DNA from: JACCZX01 sp963801035
Lineage (GTDB): Bacteria; Pseudomonadota; Gammaproteobacteria; Burkholderiales; Burkholderiaceae_F
Reading direction: 5' to 3'
NCBI GenBank assembly: GCA_963801035.1
Contig: CAWDDF010000004.1
Span: 248,001 to 312,000 of the forward strand
Length of the DNA: 64,000 nt
Shown here: one piece after another, positions 17,694 to 27,693 of the stretch
Layout: each line of letters starts with the position of its first letter
Position numbering within the stretch: position 1 is the first letter of the stretch
Notes under the pieces: model-generated
What the model was told of the DNA's origin: nothing
Database searches by the model: none
Seen by the model: the letters and a program-made list of their open reading frames with translations, nothing else
Program-made: the position numbers and the translations under genes

Positions 17694-19667
17694 TCAGTTC
17701 ATCAGCACATTGACGATCGCATTGCCGATCCCCATCAATGCCGCGCCGGAGATCAGTCCGGCGCAGATCGGCTCGAGACCTTCGACCCAGAAGTCGTGGC
17801 CGCGCGTGCCTTTGGCTTTGTAGCGGCGGCCCATCAACCAGAACACCATCGCGCCCACCCACATCGCAAAAGTCGCTTCGGGCGGCAACACGACACCGAG
17901 GCCGATTGATACCGCCGACAACGGAAAGCGGCCCTTGGTGACGATGCGAGCGACTTCGATCGCCGCCGCGGCTACTGCGGCGACCACCATCGACACGACC
18001 GCCGAATACGGCAACGCGGTCAACCCTTTCGCGATCAGTTCGGCCACACCTTTCCACTGCAGCGCCGCCGGAAAAGCAAATTGGTCCGAAACCATTGCCG
18101 TGGTAGAGCGCACACCATTCGCGTCGGCCGGCAGGAACAAAAGAAAGAACAGCGGTACGCATGCGAGCGCGCCGGCGAAGATGCCAATGACGTGGCCGAT
18201 CGCCTGCTGCCGCGGCTTGCCGCCGAGCATGTAGCCCGGCTTGATATCGGACAGCAGGTTGGCGGAGTTAGAAGCGATCTCGCCGGTCATGCCGGCGGGA
18301 ATCAGGTTGCTGGCCGGATTCGTGCGATCGATCGCACCCATCGTGAACTGGGTGATCTTCGACAGCGATCCGGTCGGCGTCCACGACGTCAGCGCCATCG
18401 AGTTGGTGCAGATAACGGCCAGCACAAAGATCAACGGCAACGAAATAAATGCGAGCAGCCACGGCACGCCGAAGAATTCGTGCGTGACCCACGCGCCGAG
18501 CACGCTGAACACCGGCACGCCAATCGCCGAAATCCACAGCGGAAACTCGATGTGCTTCAGCACATCTTTTCCATCCTCTTTCTTTCTGCGCTTCCACAGA
18601 CCCTTGAAGATCTCGGGCCGACCGAACAAGCTGACCAGCGATCCGACGACCATCATCGTCACGCCCCACCACAATGACCATTGATTGACGATCTCGGCGC
18701 GCGAGATGGGCACCAGTGCGCCGTCCGGCCCGACGCGTGCCGCAATGTCGCCGGCCTGGATCATGATCGGCGCCAGGATTACGAAGTTGATGAACGAACC
18801 TAGCAAACAGCTCGTCGCCACCGCGATGCCGATCAGTCCACCGATGCCGAGCATCGCGACGTCGAGCGTCAGGCGCAGACCCAGCTGTCGGATGTCGGTA
18901 CCAAGAATGGTGGGTATATATAGGTTCGCTTTGGCAGCGGCCGCGTAGTAGTAAGAGTCGAGCCGCTCGTGAAACGTCCACGGCTCCTTCAGGCCCGCCC
19001 ATTGATCGAGCTGCAGGATCTTGAACTGCAGAATTCGCATCCAGCCGTCGCTGATGATGAATTGATAGGCGCCCGCAACGACGGCTGTGAAGCCCAGCAG
19101 CCGCGCCTTGAACATGCCCGCTTTCGCTGCGCCGGTGTAAAGCGCATCGAGCACGACACCGCTCGCTCGCCCTTCCGGAAACGGCAGCTGTTCTTCGTTG
19201 ATGAAGCGCCGCTTCATCGGGAACGCCAGCAGCACACCGATGATCGATATCACGCACATCCAGACCACCATGTGCCACCACGGAATGATCTGGCCTGTCA
19301 CCAGCATGTAGGCGGCGAGGCTGGAGATCATCGGCGAGACCATGTAGCCGGATGCCGTCGCGATCGACTGCGTGCAGTTGTTCTCGAGGATCGTGAAGTC
19401 GGAAGCAAATCCCGCTCGATTCATCGCTCGATACAGCGCGAATGCAAGGATGACCGATGTCAGACCGACGCCGATCGTGATACCTGTCTTGGCACCGATG
19501 TACAGCGCGGTCGCCGCGAGCACAGCGCCGAGCAATGCGCCGGTCAACGCTGACCGAATCGTCAGCTGCGGCATGTCGCCGCGAAACACGTTCTTCAGCC
19601 ACCACTCGTCTTTCTGCTCCCGAGTCCAGGTTCGAACCTGTTCTTCGGTCAGTTGTTTTATAGCCAT
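17694..19667 (-). CDS. OPT family oligopeptide/metal-chelate transporter
   Basis: Polytopic inner-membrane transporter of 657 residues with about 15 hydrophobic segments, related to OPT/YSL proton-coupled peptide or metal-complex importers. Typical segments include ALYIGAKTGITIGVGL near the N-terminus, FPEGRASG, and PGYMLGGKPRQQ in the second half. The frame is clean throughout. It lies 86 bases upstream of the acetolactate synthase gene on the same strand and may head that operon. It is divergent from the methyltransferase-like gene, with 69 bases between. Confidence 0.9.
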   Translation of the reverse strand: MAIKQLTEEQVRTWTREQKDEWWLKNVFRGDMPQLTIRSALTGALLGAVLAATALYIGAKTGITIGVGLTSVILAFALYRAMNRAGFASDFTILENNCTQSIATASGYMVSPMISSLAAYMLVTGQIIPWWHMVVWMCVISIIGVLLAFPMKRRFINEEQLPFPEGRASGVVLDALYTGAAKAGMFKARLLGFTAVVAGAYQFIISDGWMRILQFKILQLDQWAGLKEPWTFHERLDSYYYAAAAKANLYIPTILGTDIRQLGLRLTLDVAMLGIGGLIGIAVATSCLLGSFINFVILAPIMIQAGDIAARVGPDGALVPISRAEIVNQWSLWWGVTMMVVGSLVSLFGRPEIFKGLWKRRKKEDGKDVLKHIEFPLWISAIGVPVFSVLGAWVTHEFFGVPWLLAFISLPLIFVLAVICTNSMALTSWTPTGSLSKITQFTMGAIDRTNPASNLIPAGMTGEIASNSANLLSDIKPGYMLGGKPRQQAIGHVIGIFAGALACVPLFFLLFLPADANGVRSTTAMVSDQFAFPAALQWKGVAELIAKGLTALPYSAVVSMVVAAVAAAAIEVARIVTKGRFPLSAVSIGLGVVLPPEATFAMWVGAMVFWLMGRRYKAKGTRGHDFWVEGLEPICAGLISGAALMGIGNAIVNVLMN

Positions 19668-19736
19668 GTGGCCGTGGTCTCAAAGAAATCTGCGATATCT
19701 TGGCATCGCCGACTCACGGAGCATTTAACGCCTCAC

Positions 19737-20342
19737 ATGTACGAAGCGTATTGGCCGATCGCGTTGCTGATCTACTACATCGTGGTCTTTGCGGTCGCGT
19801 TCGCCTGGCGCTCGCTGCTGGTTTACCGCCGCACCGGCGTCAACCCGCTGGTGCTGCCGTCCACTGCTGACGCTTACGGATATGTCGGCCGCGCGTTCAA
19901 GGTCACGATTGCCGGCATCGCCACCGTGGTGATCGCAATGGCGCTCTGGCCTGCATCGCAAACTTACTTCGGCCCTTGGACTGTGCTGAGCACACCGACA
20001 CTTGCCTATCTGGGTTGGGCGTTGTTGATCGCCACGTTGATTTGGCTCGTGATCGCGCAAATACAGATGGGCACTTCGTGGCGCATCGGCATCGATGACA
20101 AGCATCGAACCGAGTTGGTGCAGCGCGGGTTGTTCACGCGCTCGCGCAATCCGATCTTTCTGGCACTGCGCATCAATCTGCTCGGACTGTTTCTGATATT
20201 TCCATCAGCCGTGACGACGGCGCTGCTGGTTGCGGGCGAAATCCTGATGCAGGTTCAGGTGCGGCTCGAGGAGAAGCATCTAGCGAATCTGCACGGCGCC
20301 GCCTATGACGCGTACCGGGCGAAGGTGCGGCGCTGGCTGTAG
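19737..20342 (+). CDS. Isoprenylcysteine carboxyl methyltransferase-like membrane protein
   Basis: 201 residues with about five membrane helices. The C-terminal half carries the ICMT/phospholipid methyltransferase signature (LVQRGLFTRSRNPIFLA, then EEKHLANLHGAAYDAY), which binds S-adenosylmethionine. ATG 19737 is chosen because the family N-terminus begins there; an earlier in-frame ATG at 19653 would fall in the promoter region shared with the OPT gene. The substrate in bacteria is generally unknown. Confidence 0.85.
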   Translation: MYEAYWPIALLIYYIVVFAVAFAWRSLLVYRRTGVNPLVLPSTADAYGYVGRAFKVTIAGIATVVIAMALWPASQTYFGPWTVLSTPTLAYLGWALLIATLIWLVIAQIQMGTSWRIGIDDKHRTELVQRGLFTRSRNPIFLALRINLLGLFLIFPSAVTTALLVAGEILMQVQVRLEEKHLANLHGAAYDAYRAKVRRWL

Positions 20343-20493
20343 TTCGTCCGGCCGTTCGCGTGTAAATCCTACGCAGAAGCTCTGCATTGGCGTTCAAAGA
20401 CCACGTTTCTCGGAACCACTGATTGCAGCGTACTGATGCGTAATGCTGCCCAGGGGCGCGAGGAAATCGGGACTCGCGAAAGGTGGAGCATCA

Positions 20494-21834
20494 GTGAAGA
20501 CAAGCAGCACTTTTCTTTCCGTGTTTGTAGCCTTACTGGTCACCGCGGTCGCCTCCGCAGACGACCTTTCAACGTTGCCGCCCGCAGCTGACGACACGGA
20601 GACCCCGCAGACGCTGAGTCGCGATGCAAGCCGCGTTTACGCTGCGGCGAAGGGCTCGTTGTTTCAAGTTCGCGTCCTGACGTCGACGGGCCGCTCATTA
20701 GCGACTGCCGGCTCCGGATTCATGGTGGGCGATAACGGACTGGCGATCACCAACTATCACGTGGTGGCCAAACTGGTTACCGATCCGAAGCGCTACGTCG
20801 CGGAAGTGCTCGACACGGCAGGTCAGCGCGACGACATCACGGTGCTCAAGATCGACGTCCTGCACGACCTTGCGCTGATTCGCATCAACAAGCAGCGCGG
20901 GTGGCCCGCGCTTCGGATCAGCTCCAAAACGTTGAAGCAAGGCGAACGCCTGTACGCGATCGGCAATCCGCTCGATCTCGGCTTTGCAATCTCGGAAGGT
21001 TCGTTTAACGGGCTCATCACCCGTCCCTACTATCCGCAGATTCTGTTCTCCGGTGCGATCAATTCCGGCATGAGCGGCGGACCCGCAGTCGATGGCTCCG
21101 GCGCGGTGGTCGGAGTCAACGTTTCCAAGCGCCTGGATGGCGAGCAGATCAGCTTCCTGGTGCCTGCCAAGTTCGTGACTGCGCTGATCGAGCAAGGCAA
21201 AGCGGTCACTGCACAGCCGACGCAACAAGAGTTTCGCCGAGACATCGGGCAGCAACTGCAGGTGCATCAAAACACGATGGCCGATCAGCTGCTGAAGGCT
21301 CCGTTATCGACCCGCTTGCTCGGCGACTACCGCGCGCCGATCAATGAAACGCAAGGTATTCGATGCTGGGGCGACGATTCGAGCCAGCCGCAGTTGAAGT
21401 ATCGCTATTCGCGGCTCACGTGCCACATGGAATCGAACGTTATGGTGGAGGAAGCGCTGTACACGGGCTTCATCGCCGTTAGGCACGAGTACTTCGCAAC
21501 GGACCAGCTCGATTCGTTTCGCTTCCTGCAGTTCTACAGCCGGGCATACCGGAAAGAGTCCTTCGGCAACTTTCGGCATCGTCACTGGACCGGCCCCGAA
21601 TGCAACGACGCCTTCGTCAAAGGCGACGGTAGCGAAAATGTTCCGATGCGCGCCGTGCTTTGCGTGCGCGCGTCGCGCAAATTCGACGGACTGTATGAAA
21701 TCGGACTGATGGCGGCAACGGTTGACGACACGCAAAGTGGTTTGCATACGCGGGTCGATATATCGGGCGTGACGCTGGAAAATGGGCGGCGCATCGTGCA
21801 AGCGTTCCTGGACGCGATCGAGCGTAAGCAATGA
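20494..21834 (+). CDS. Secreted trypsin-like serine protease (S1C/HtrA-like)
   Basis: GTG 20494 is preferred over ATG 20443: it follows an AGGTGGAG-type ribosome site and directly starts a signal peptide (about 1-23, ending ASA). A trypsin-fold domain follows with the full triad: His in ITNYHVV, Asp in HDLALIRI, Ser in NSGMSGGPA. There is no PDZ domain. Instead a C-terminal region of about 180 residues with several Cys has no family I recognise. The stop overlaps the start of the FHA gene (ATGA), so the two proteins are likely made together. Confidence 0.87.
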   Translation: MKTSSTFLSVFVALLVTAVASADDLSTLPPAADDTETPQTLSRDASRVYAAAKGSLFQVRVLTSTGRSLATAGSGFMVGDNGLAITNYHVVAKLVTDPKRYVAEVLDTAGQRDDITVLKIDVLHDLALIRINKQRGWPALRISSKTLKQGERLYAIGNPLDLGFAISEGSFNGLITRPYYPQILFSGAINSGMSGGPAVDGSGAVVGVNVSKRLDGEQISFLVPAKFVTALIEQGKAVTAQPTQQEFRRDIGQQLQVHQNTMADQLLKAPLSTRLLGDYRAPINETQGIRCWGDDSSQPQLKYRYSRLTCHMESNVMVEEALYTGFIAVRHEYFATDQLDSFRFLQFYSRAYRKESFGNFRHRHWTGPECNDAFVKGDGSENVPMRAVLCVRASRKFDGLYEIGLMAATVDDTQSGLHTRVDISGVTLENGRRIVQAFLDAIERKQ

Positions 21835-22826
21835 GCGGCGCTTCGGTCATCATCGAAGTACTCGATCGGGCGGGCGCCGTCTCGGCGCGCCACCGGTGCA
21901 ACGAACTGCCGGTATCTCTCGGCCGCGCGTACGACAACGACGTGATCATTGACGACCCGTTCGTGGCCCCGCTGCATGTTCGAATCGAGCGTCGGGCAGA
22001 CGGCGTTGTAGTTGCACGAGACATGGACACGCGGAACGGAACGCACGTCGTGCCCAAGCGACGGTTTTCACTGTGGCGCGACGCGATTACCCGATGCAGC
22101 GAGATGGTTCTAAACGCCGACACACTGGTCCGCGTGGGTCACAGCACGTTTCGCGTTCGACCGGTTGAGCAGACGGTCGCACCAGAGCGACTGGACACCG
22201 CAGCGCACACCTGGGAGGGGCTGCGACCGGCAGCGCTTGCCTTCGTGATGCTCACGTTGCTCGCACTTTTCGAGGCATGGAGCGAAGACACGACCACGCA
22301 AGATACCTTGTCGTACGAGACCAACGTTGCGATGGTCTTAGGTGCGCTGGTTGTGTGGGGCGGCTTCTGGGCTCTGTTAAATCGTCTATTTGCGGGCCGC
22401 GCACGCATGGGCCGGCACTTGTTGATTGGTGCAACCGGCGCGGTCATCTCGGTTGCAGCGGCGGTGGCATCGGAGGTGGTCGGTTATGCGCTGTCGATTC
22501 CCGAGCTGACGCAATTCGAGACCTACATCAACCTTGCGCTGCTTTCGGCCGCGATCTATTTCCATGTGGCAACGATCACGCCATTGTCGATGGCGTTCGC
22601 CCGACAGTTCGCCGTCGTGTTTGCACTGTTGACGATCGGACTATTCAGTCTCTACCGATACTCGAAGGAGCACCGGTTCGGCGATTCGCTTTACATGAGC
22701 TCACTGCAATGGCCGGCGATCCGCCTGGTCACCCCTGTCAGCACCGAGACGTTCGTGAATGGACTCGGTGAGCTCACTGCACGAGCGAATCTTCGGCGCA
22801 ACGAGAACGGTGCTGAGCGAGAGTAA
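21831..22826 (+). CDS. FHA-domain protein with five membrane helices
   Basis: Residues about 5-95 form a forkhead-associated domain (LGRAYDNDVIIDDPFVAPLH with the Gly-Arg and Ser/His-type core, then DTRNGTHV), which normally binds phosphothreonine peptides. About five hydrophobic helices follow (around 125-145, 160-185, 190-215, 235-255, 260-280). Coupling to a secreted protease suggests an envelope regulatory unit. The last 17 codons overlap the end of the converging PLP-enzyme frame, so one of the two C-termini is probably abnormal. Confidence 0.82.
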   Translation: MSGASVIIEVLDRAGAVSARHRCNELPVSLGRAYDNDVIIDDPFVAPLHVRIERRADGVVVARDMDTRNGTHVVPKRRFSLWRDAITRCSEMVLNADTLVRVGHSTFRVRPVEQTVAPERLDTAAHTWEGLRPAALAFVMLTLLALFEAWSEDTTTQDTLSYETNVAMVLGALVVWGGFWALLNRLFAGRARMGRHLLIGATGAVISVAAAVASEVVGYALSIPELTQFETYINLALLSAAIYFHVATITPLSMAFARQFAVVFALLTIGLFSLYRYSKEHRFGDSLYMSSLQWPAIRLVTPVSTETFVNGLGELTARANLRRNENGAERE

Positions 22827-24008
22827 CGTCGTTGTACGACTTGGTGATCACGATGCCGTCGCCGAGATCGCCTTTGACTCGCGCGTATTCGTCGAGCACC
22901 AATGCATGCGTGGTGTCGACCGGCTGCGTCACGACTTGCGGCTTATCGCGCAGCACGCGCAATGCCGCGAGCATGGTGGTCATCGTCACCTTGCCAGGAT
23001 CGGCTGCGACATGACTTGCCTTGCCGTGCGCCGATGTGCTGCCGAAGCGATCGCTGTGAATACCGAGCGCGCGACGAATGTTGACCATCGGCTCTTCGCG
23101 CCCAATCACGAGACCGCTGGTCGATGCGCCGGCAACCTTGTCCATGCTGTACAGCATGACGTCGGCGCCGATGCGGCGCGGGTCGGTGCCGAGAAACGGC
23201 GTGCCCCATGCGTTGTCGCTGACGTACGGAACACCATGCCCTGCTGCGAGCTCACCGATACTGCTCAGCAACTTTGGAGCGCCGTCACGCTTCTTCGCGC
23301 CGCAACCATATCCGGGAGTGTCGTAGCCGAGCGAGATGAAACCGCTCAGATCGCTTGCATGAACGTGAGCCGCTTCATGCAGCGCTTCTGCTGTTGCATC
23401 GGCATCGGTGTTCATCAACAGCGGACATGGATAGAACTTGATGCCGTGCAGTGTGTAGCTCGCGCCTGCCATCGGCACCATCACGATGTCGGTGCTCTGA
23501 TTGCGCCGTCCGGCGAGACCGAGCTCTCCCGCCGTGGCACCTCGGTCGGCGAACAGATCTTTGTACTTCGGCGGGAACGGGCGTCGTAACTCAGATGGTG
23601 TTCGGCGTGTCGCTCGATCAAGCCGATCGATCGCGCTCGATACGGCTCGCCGCGACCCATCAACGGCGGTGTCAAGAGTGCGTCAAAGGTGATCCAGAGC
23701 GCTGCCTCGCAGCTGTTGGTCGGCGCCGCGTCATAGTCGTCGCCGTACACCGATTTCACGACGCGGCGAATGTCATCGCCCAGATGCTTGTTCGGCCGTA
23801 CTTGCAGCGCATCGCGCTCGATCGCCTGCACGATGTCGCCGCGTAATGCGCCCGGCAACGACGAGTTGGCACCCGAAGTGCCGAGCTTGCCTTTCAGCTC
23901 CGCAGGAATGCCGAGCCCGGCACCGATCTTCTGCGCCTCGGCGAGGATCGCTGTTTTGTTTGCTGCCAGATGCTCGTAGAGATCGAGACGCGATTCGAAA
24001 GGGCGCAC
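22774..24008 (-). CDS. Fold-type I PLP-dependent enzyme, frameshifted near 23582 and probably 3'-truncated
   Basis: About 411 residues when rebuilt. The DNAWGTPFLG segment (cofactor Asp) and the SMDKVAGA motif (likely Schiff-base Lys) place it among aminotransferase class V/SepSecS-like enzymes; the exact family and substrate are not recognised. One base is missing at about 23582, where the frame changes within the YDARFPPKYKDLF segment. The C-terminus stops inside the converging FHA gene and loses family-like character over the last 20 residues, suggesting a junction or a further indel. It begins 13 bases after the ABC ATPase gene, so it is the last gene of that operon and may act on the imported compound. 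Confidence 0.7.
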
Positions 24009-24021
24009 GTGACGGTTCCTG

Positions 24022-24871
24022 TTATTCGACTTCGAGCTTCATCGCCTGCAGCGTCTCGCCGCGAATCGCCAGCAGGATGCGCTGCTTCAACGTGATGTAC
24101 TGCTGTTCGAAGATGATCGTCTCGTAGTTGCGCGGCCGTGCAAAGTCGACGACGAGATTCTCTTTGATGCGGCCCGGGCGCGCGGTCATGATGAAGATGC
24201 GATCGGCGAGGAACAATGCTTCGTCGATGTCGTGCGTGACGAACATGACGGTGGTCCGCGATCTCTCCCACACGCGCAGCAACAACTCCTGCATCATCAA
24301 TCGTGTTTGTGCATCGAGCGCTCCGAACGGCTCATCCATCAGGAACAGCTCGGGCTCGCTGATCCACGCACGCGCCAGCGCGACTCGTTGCTGCATACCG
24401 CCCGACAGTTCATACGGGTAGTGCTTCTCGAAGCCGGTCAGGCCCATCAGCTGCACATAGCGCGCGGCCTGCGCGGCGTACTGCTCAGCGGGCGCGCCGG
24501 CCATGCGCGGACCAAACGTGATGTTGTCGATCACGTTGAGCCACGGAAACAGCAGCGGCTGCTGAAACACCATGCCGCGCGACCGATCCGGTGCAGTGAT
24601 CGGATCGACCATCGATCAATACCGCGCCGGAATTCGGCTGCTCGAATCCCGCGACCAGATTGAGGATCGTCGACTTGCCGCAACCGCTCGGCCCGAGGAT
24701 GCAGGCAAACTCGCTTTTGTCGATCGTCATCGACACATCGGCGAGCGCAACGGTCTCGCGCCCGCGCTTGCGATCGATGAACGTCTTGCCGACGTTGCGC
24801 AGCTCGACCGTCGCCTGCGCCGCGGCCGGCGCGTCCTTGATCGCGTAATCAACGTCCGCTGCTGCCTGCAC
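24022..24871 (-). CDS. NitT/TauT-type ABC transporter ATPase (one frameshift near 24605)
   Basis: ATP-binding subunit of a nitrate/sulfonate/taurine-type importer (SsuB/TauB family). It starts with GTG at 24871, two bases after the permease stop. Walker A GPSGCGKST is at 60-68. After the frame break at about 24605 the second frame carries the Q-loop (GMVFQQPLLFPW), LSGGMQQR, the Walker B LFLMDEPFGALD and the switch His (VTHDIDEAL). The two halves fit one normal protein of about 283 residues. Confidence 0.88.
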
Positions 24872-24873
24872 GT

Positions 24874-25614
24874 CTAGCCCTTACCCATCCAGTGAATCGT
24901 CAGGCGTTGAGTTGTCACGATCGCAAGGTCCAGCAGATACCCAATCGTGCCGAGCAGCAGGATGCCGAGCATCACAACATCGGTCCGCAGATACGAGCTG
25001 GCGTTGATCACCATCCAGCCGAGGCCTGAGCTCGACGCGATCATTTCTGCTGCGATCAGCGTGGTCCAGCCGATACCGATGCCAACGCGCACGCCGGTGA
25101 ACAGCTCAGGCAGAGCGCTCGGCAGGATCACATGACGGAACAGCTGCTGCCCAGTGACACCGAGCGACTGCGCTGCGCGAATGCGACCTTCGGGAACGCT
25201 CAGTACCGCCGCAGCCGCGCTGACGACGATCGTCAGGAACGTCGACAGGTAGATCAGCACGAACTTCGAAACCTCGCCGATGCCGAACCAGACCACCACC
25301 AGCGGAATCAATGCGAGCTTCGGCAGCGGCCGCAGAAACTGCACGAACGGATCGAGGATCGCGTTGAAGACCGGCGAGCGGCCCATCATCAAACCGATTG
25401 GAATACCGGTGATCGCCGCCATGAAGAACGCAAACATCGCGCGCCCGACACTCACCAGGATGTGCATCCACAACGAAACCTGCCGATAGCCTTCCTCGAT
25501 CAGCGATTCGGCAGTGGTCAGCACCTCGATCGGGCCGGGCAGAAACAGCGGATCGACGAACTGCATTCGAGCCGCCAGAAACCACGCGCGCGAGAACCAC
25601 GCACACCGCGGCAA
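24874..25614 (-). CDS. NitT/TauT-type ABC transporter permease (start disturbed)
   Basis: Inner-membrane permease of the SsuC/TauC family with about six helices and the EAA-type loop (GVTGQQLFRHVILPSALPELFTG). The open frame begins at 25614, but its first ten residues are not family-like. The expected first helix (LISLAAVCVVLA) is in another frame between about 25570 and 25630, so an indel near 25590 hides the true start, which should lie between about 25615 and 25705. Confidence 0.83.
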   Translation of the reverse strand: MPRCAWFSRAWFLAARMQFVDPLFLPGPIEVLTTAESLIEEGYRQVSLWMHILVSVGRAMFAFFMAAITGIPIGLMMGRSPVFNAILDPFVQFLRPLPKLALIPLVVVWFGIGEVSKFVLIYLSTFLTIVVSAAAAVLSVPEGRIRAAQSLGVTGQQLFRHVILPSALPELFTGVRVGIGIGWTTLIAAEMIASSSGLGWMVINASSYLRTDVVMLGILLLGTIGYLLDLAIVTTQRLTIHWMGKG

Positions 25615-25708
25615 GGCTGATCAACGGAAAGATATCGTCTCGGCATCGCTGAGCAAAGAGAAATCAAGGAGCGCCTGAGCGCCCTTGGGTCCGTCAGCCT
25701 TCGGTCCG

Positions 25709-26719
25709 TCACTTCGCCGCGCGTTCTAGGTAGCTGGTGTTCACAAACGGCTTGAAGCTCGCCGGAACCTCGCTCTGCTTCAGATCACCCAGCTCGACCA
25801 GGAAGCGCGCGGTATCGAGCATCGCAGGTTGCGATCGGGCCGCCTTCGCCCAGCAGCTAGTCTAAAACCGTCTCCTTGATCGATGGAAAGTACAAGCCCG
25901 CCATCGTGTCGCGCACCGCCGCTTCGTTCTGATTCAAGTGCTGCGCGACCAGCTTGACCATCGCCTCCCTGTCCTTGTTGTACATCTCCACGCGACTGCT
26001 GGTACGTCTGCAGGAACTTGACAACGATGTCCGGATATTTCTCGGCGAACTCCTTGCGAACGACGTAGTCGTTCCAGACGTAGTAGCCGTTCTTCTGCAA
26101 CGCCTGCGTCGCAAGGATTTCCTTGCCTCCGTCACCTTCCATCGTGTGCGAGAACGGCCCCCAGACGTAACCTGCATCGATGTCGCCGCGCTTCCATGCG
26201 GCGACCATGTCGGCGGGCGTCAGGCTAACCAGCGTGACATCCTTCGCTGCGATGTTGTTGACCTTCAGCGCCGCCATCAGCGCGTAGTGCGCGGTCGAGC
26301 CGGGCGGATAAGCGATGCGCTTGCCTTTGAGCTCGGCGACGTTGGTGATCGGATTCTTCGCGATGAACCGTTCGCTGGTCTGGATGATTCCGTCGATAGC
26401 GAAACACTTCGATCGGCAACTTGCGCGCGATAGCGGCGACCGTCGGCGTCGAACCGAGGCGGCTGATGTCGACCTGTTTGGCTGCGAGCGACGTCAGCGC
26501 TGCAGCACCCGACGGAAACTGAACCCACTCGACCTTCGTGCCCATGCCCTTGTCGAACATGTTGGTGGCCTTGCAGATGGTCCAGATCCGCGGTCCGCCG
26601 AACCAGCCAAGGCGAACGACCTCTGGCTCCGCAGCCACCGCGGTTGAAACGGCGCTGCCAAAAAATACAAAGACGGCCGAAAGTGCAGCGGCAAAAAAGT
26701 TGAACGCGCGTGTCGACAT
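25709..26719 (-). pseudogene. Taurine/sulfonate-type periplasmic binding protein, broken by at least three frameshifts
   Basis: Solute-binding subunit of the ABC operon. A signal peptide (about 1-30, ending VAA) is followed by the TauA/SsuA-type start (LGWFGGPRIWTICKATNMF). The frame breaks near 26405 (an extra T in a TTT run), near 25990, and again near 25860. The expected C-terminus is recovered in the last frame (QPAMLDTARFLVELGDLKQ to a stop at 25709). Amino acid sequence is family-like on both sides of every break, so this may be an intact gene with sequence errors. It is the first gene of the importer operon, 127 bases downstream of the NYN gene. Confidence 0.8.
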
Positions 26720-26846
26720 GTGTTTCTCCCTGATTGTTCTGGATAGAGCGGTGATGCAGAAAGCCGCTGGTCAGGCTGACTCGGTAAGCAATTTAGACCA
26801 CGCACCCGGCGCTGTCACCCGGGATACCCCGAAAGGCGAGCGCGAA

Positions 26847-27611
26847 TTATTTCTTCGCCTTCGGCAGCGTGTACTCAACCTTGTTGTCGACGATCCGAAA
26901 CGCGCCGTCGCGCTCCATCTCCTCGACAAGCGCGCGCACTTCGTCCAGGCCCACTTTGCGACCCAGATGACTTTCGATGTGATGTTCGAGCCCCTTGCGC
27001 TTGGCAGGCAACTTTTCGCCCATGCGCCGCAGACTTGTGAGGACAAGTTGCTTCGGCGTGTCGACTGGCTTCGTCGCCTGCCTCGCGACTACAGCCTTTA
27101 CGACTGACGGCGCCTTCGGGGCTACCCTGGCCGCCGGCTGCTTCCTCGCCGCCGGCGTTTTCTTCGCAGCAGTTTTCTTGGCAACCACCGGCCGCGCCGG
27201 TGCCGGACTCGACGTCGCGGCGGTACTCAATGCCGCACGAATCGTTGCGACCCGATGCGCGTCGAACCCCAGCGAGCGGATGTGCACGATCAGCGAATCA
27301 AAGCCGCGATCCTTTGAGATCACGAAAAAGCGCGCCGCGGTTCCACCTTCTTCATCGAGATGCTTCTGCAACAGGCGGCCGAGGTAAAACGAAATGTGAA
27401 AGTCCAGGACATCGGGGCCCTGACGGTCGCTCTGTATCAGTTGTACGTGCCCGCCGAGCGGCTGCAGCGCCTTGTACATGCCGACATCGAACTTGTTCTG
27501 ATGTGCACCGTGAAAGATCAGCACGCGAAAGCTCTCGCCGCGAAGCAGGCCGAGATCGGCCACTTGGGGCTGCACGTTCTCGAAGTCGATAAGGAGGTAG
27601 GTAAGCGGCAT
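26847..27611 (-). CDS. NYN/PIN-like domain protein
   Basis: 254 residues. The first 130 are a NYN (PIN-like) nuclease fold: LIDFENV at 7-13 with the acidic Asp, SDRQGPDVLDFH in the middle and ISKDRGFDSL near 98-107, giving the usual acidic cluster of RNA-cleaving PIN domains. A Lys/Ala/Pro-rich linker (about 140-185) resembles a disordered nucleic-acid tether. The last 65 residues look like a winged-helix domain (GLDEVRALVEEME). Probably an RNA-processing enzyme; the target is unknown. Confidence 0.8.
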   Translation of the reverse strand: MPLTYLLIDFENVQPQVADLGLLRGESFRVLIFHGAHQNKFDVGMYKALQPLGGHVQLIQSDRQGPDVLDFHISFYLGRLLQKHLDEEGGTAARFFVISKDRGFDSLIVHIRSLGFDAHRVATIRAALSTAATSSPAPARPVVAKKTAAKKTPAARKQPAARVAPKAPSVVKAVVARQATKPVDTPKQLVLTSLRRMGEKLPAKRKGLEHHIESHLGRKVGLDEVRALVEEMERDGAFRIVDNKVEYTLPKAKK

Positions 27612-27693
27612 CAGAGTAGTAGTGCAATCAGAAGCGCATGTTCTCAGTCGAAGCCACGGCCGCGCCCTATGGCTGAAGCTCTACGCAAGTATT

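Noticed and set aside
19620..19650. tRNA-like GGTTCGAACC string
   Set aside because: Lies inside the OPT transporter gene and no cloverleaf can be drawn around it.
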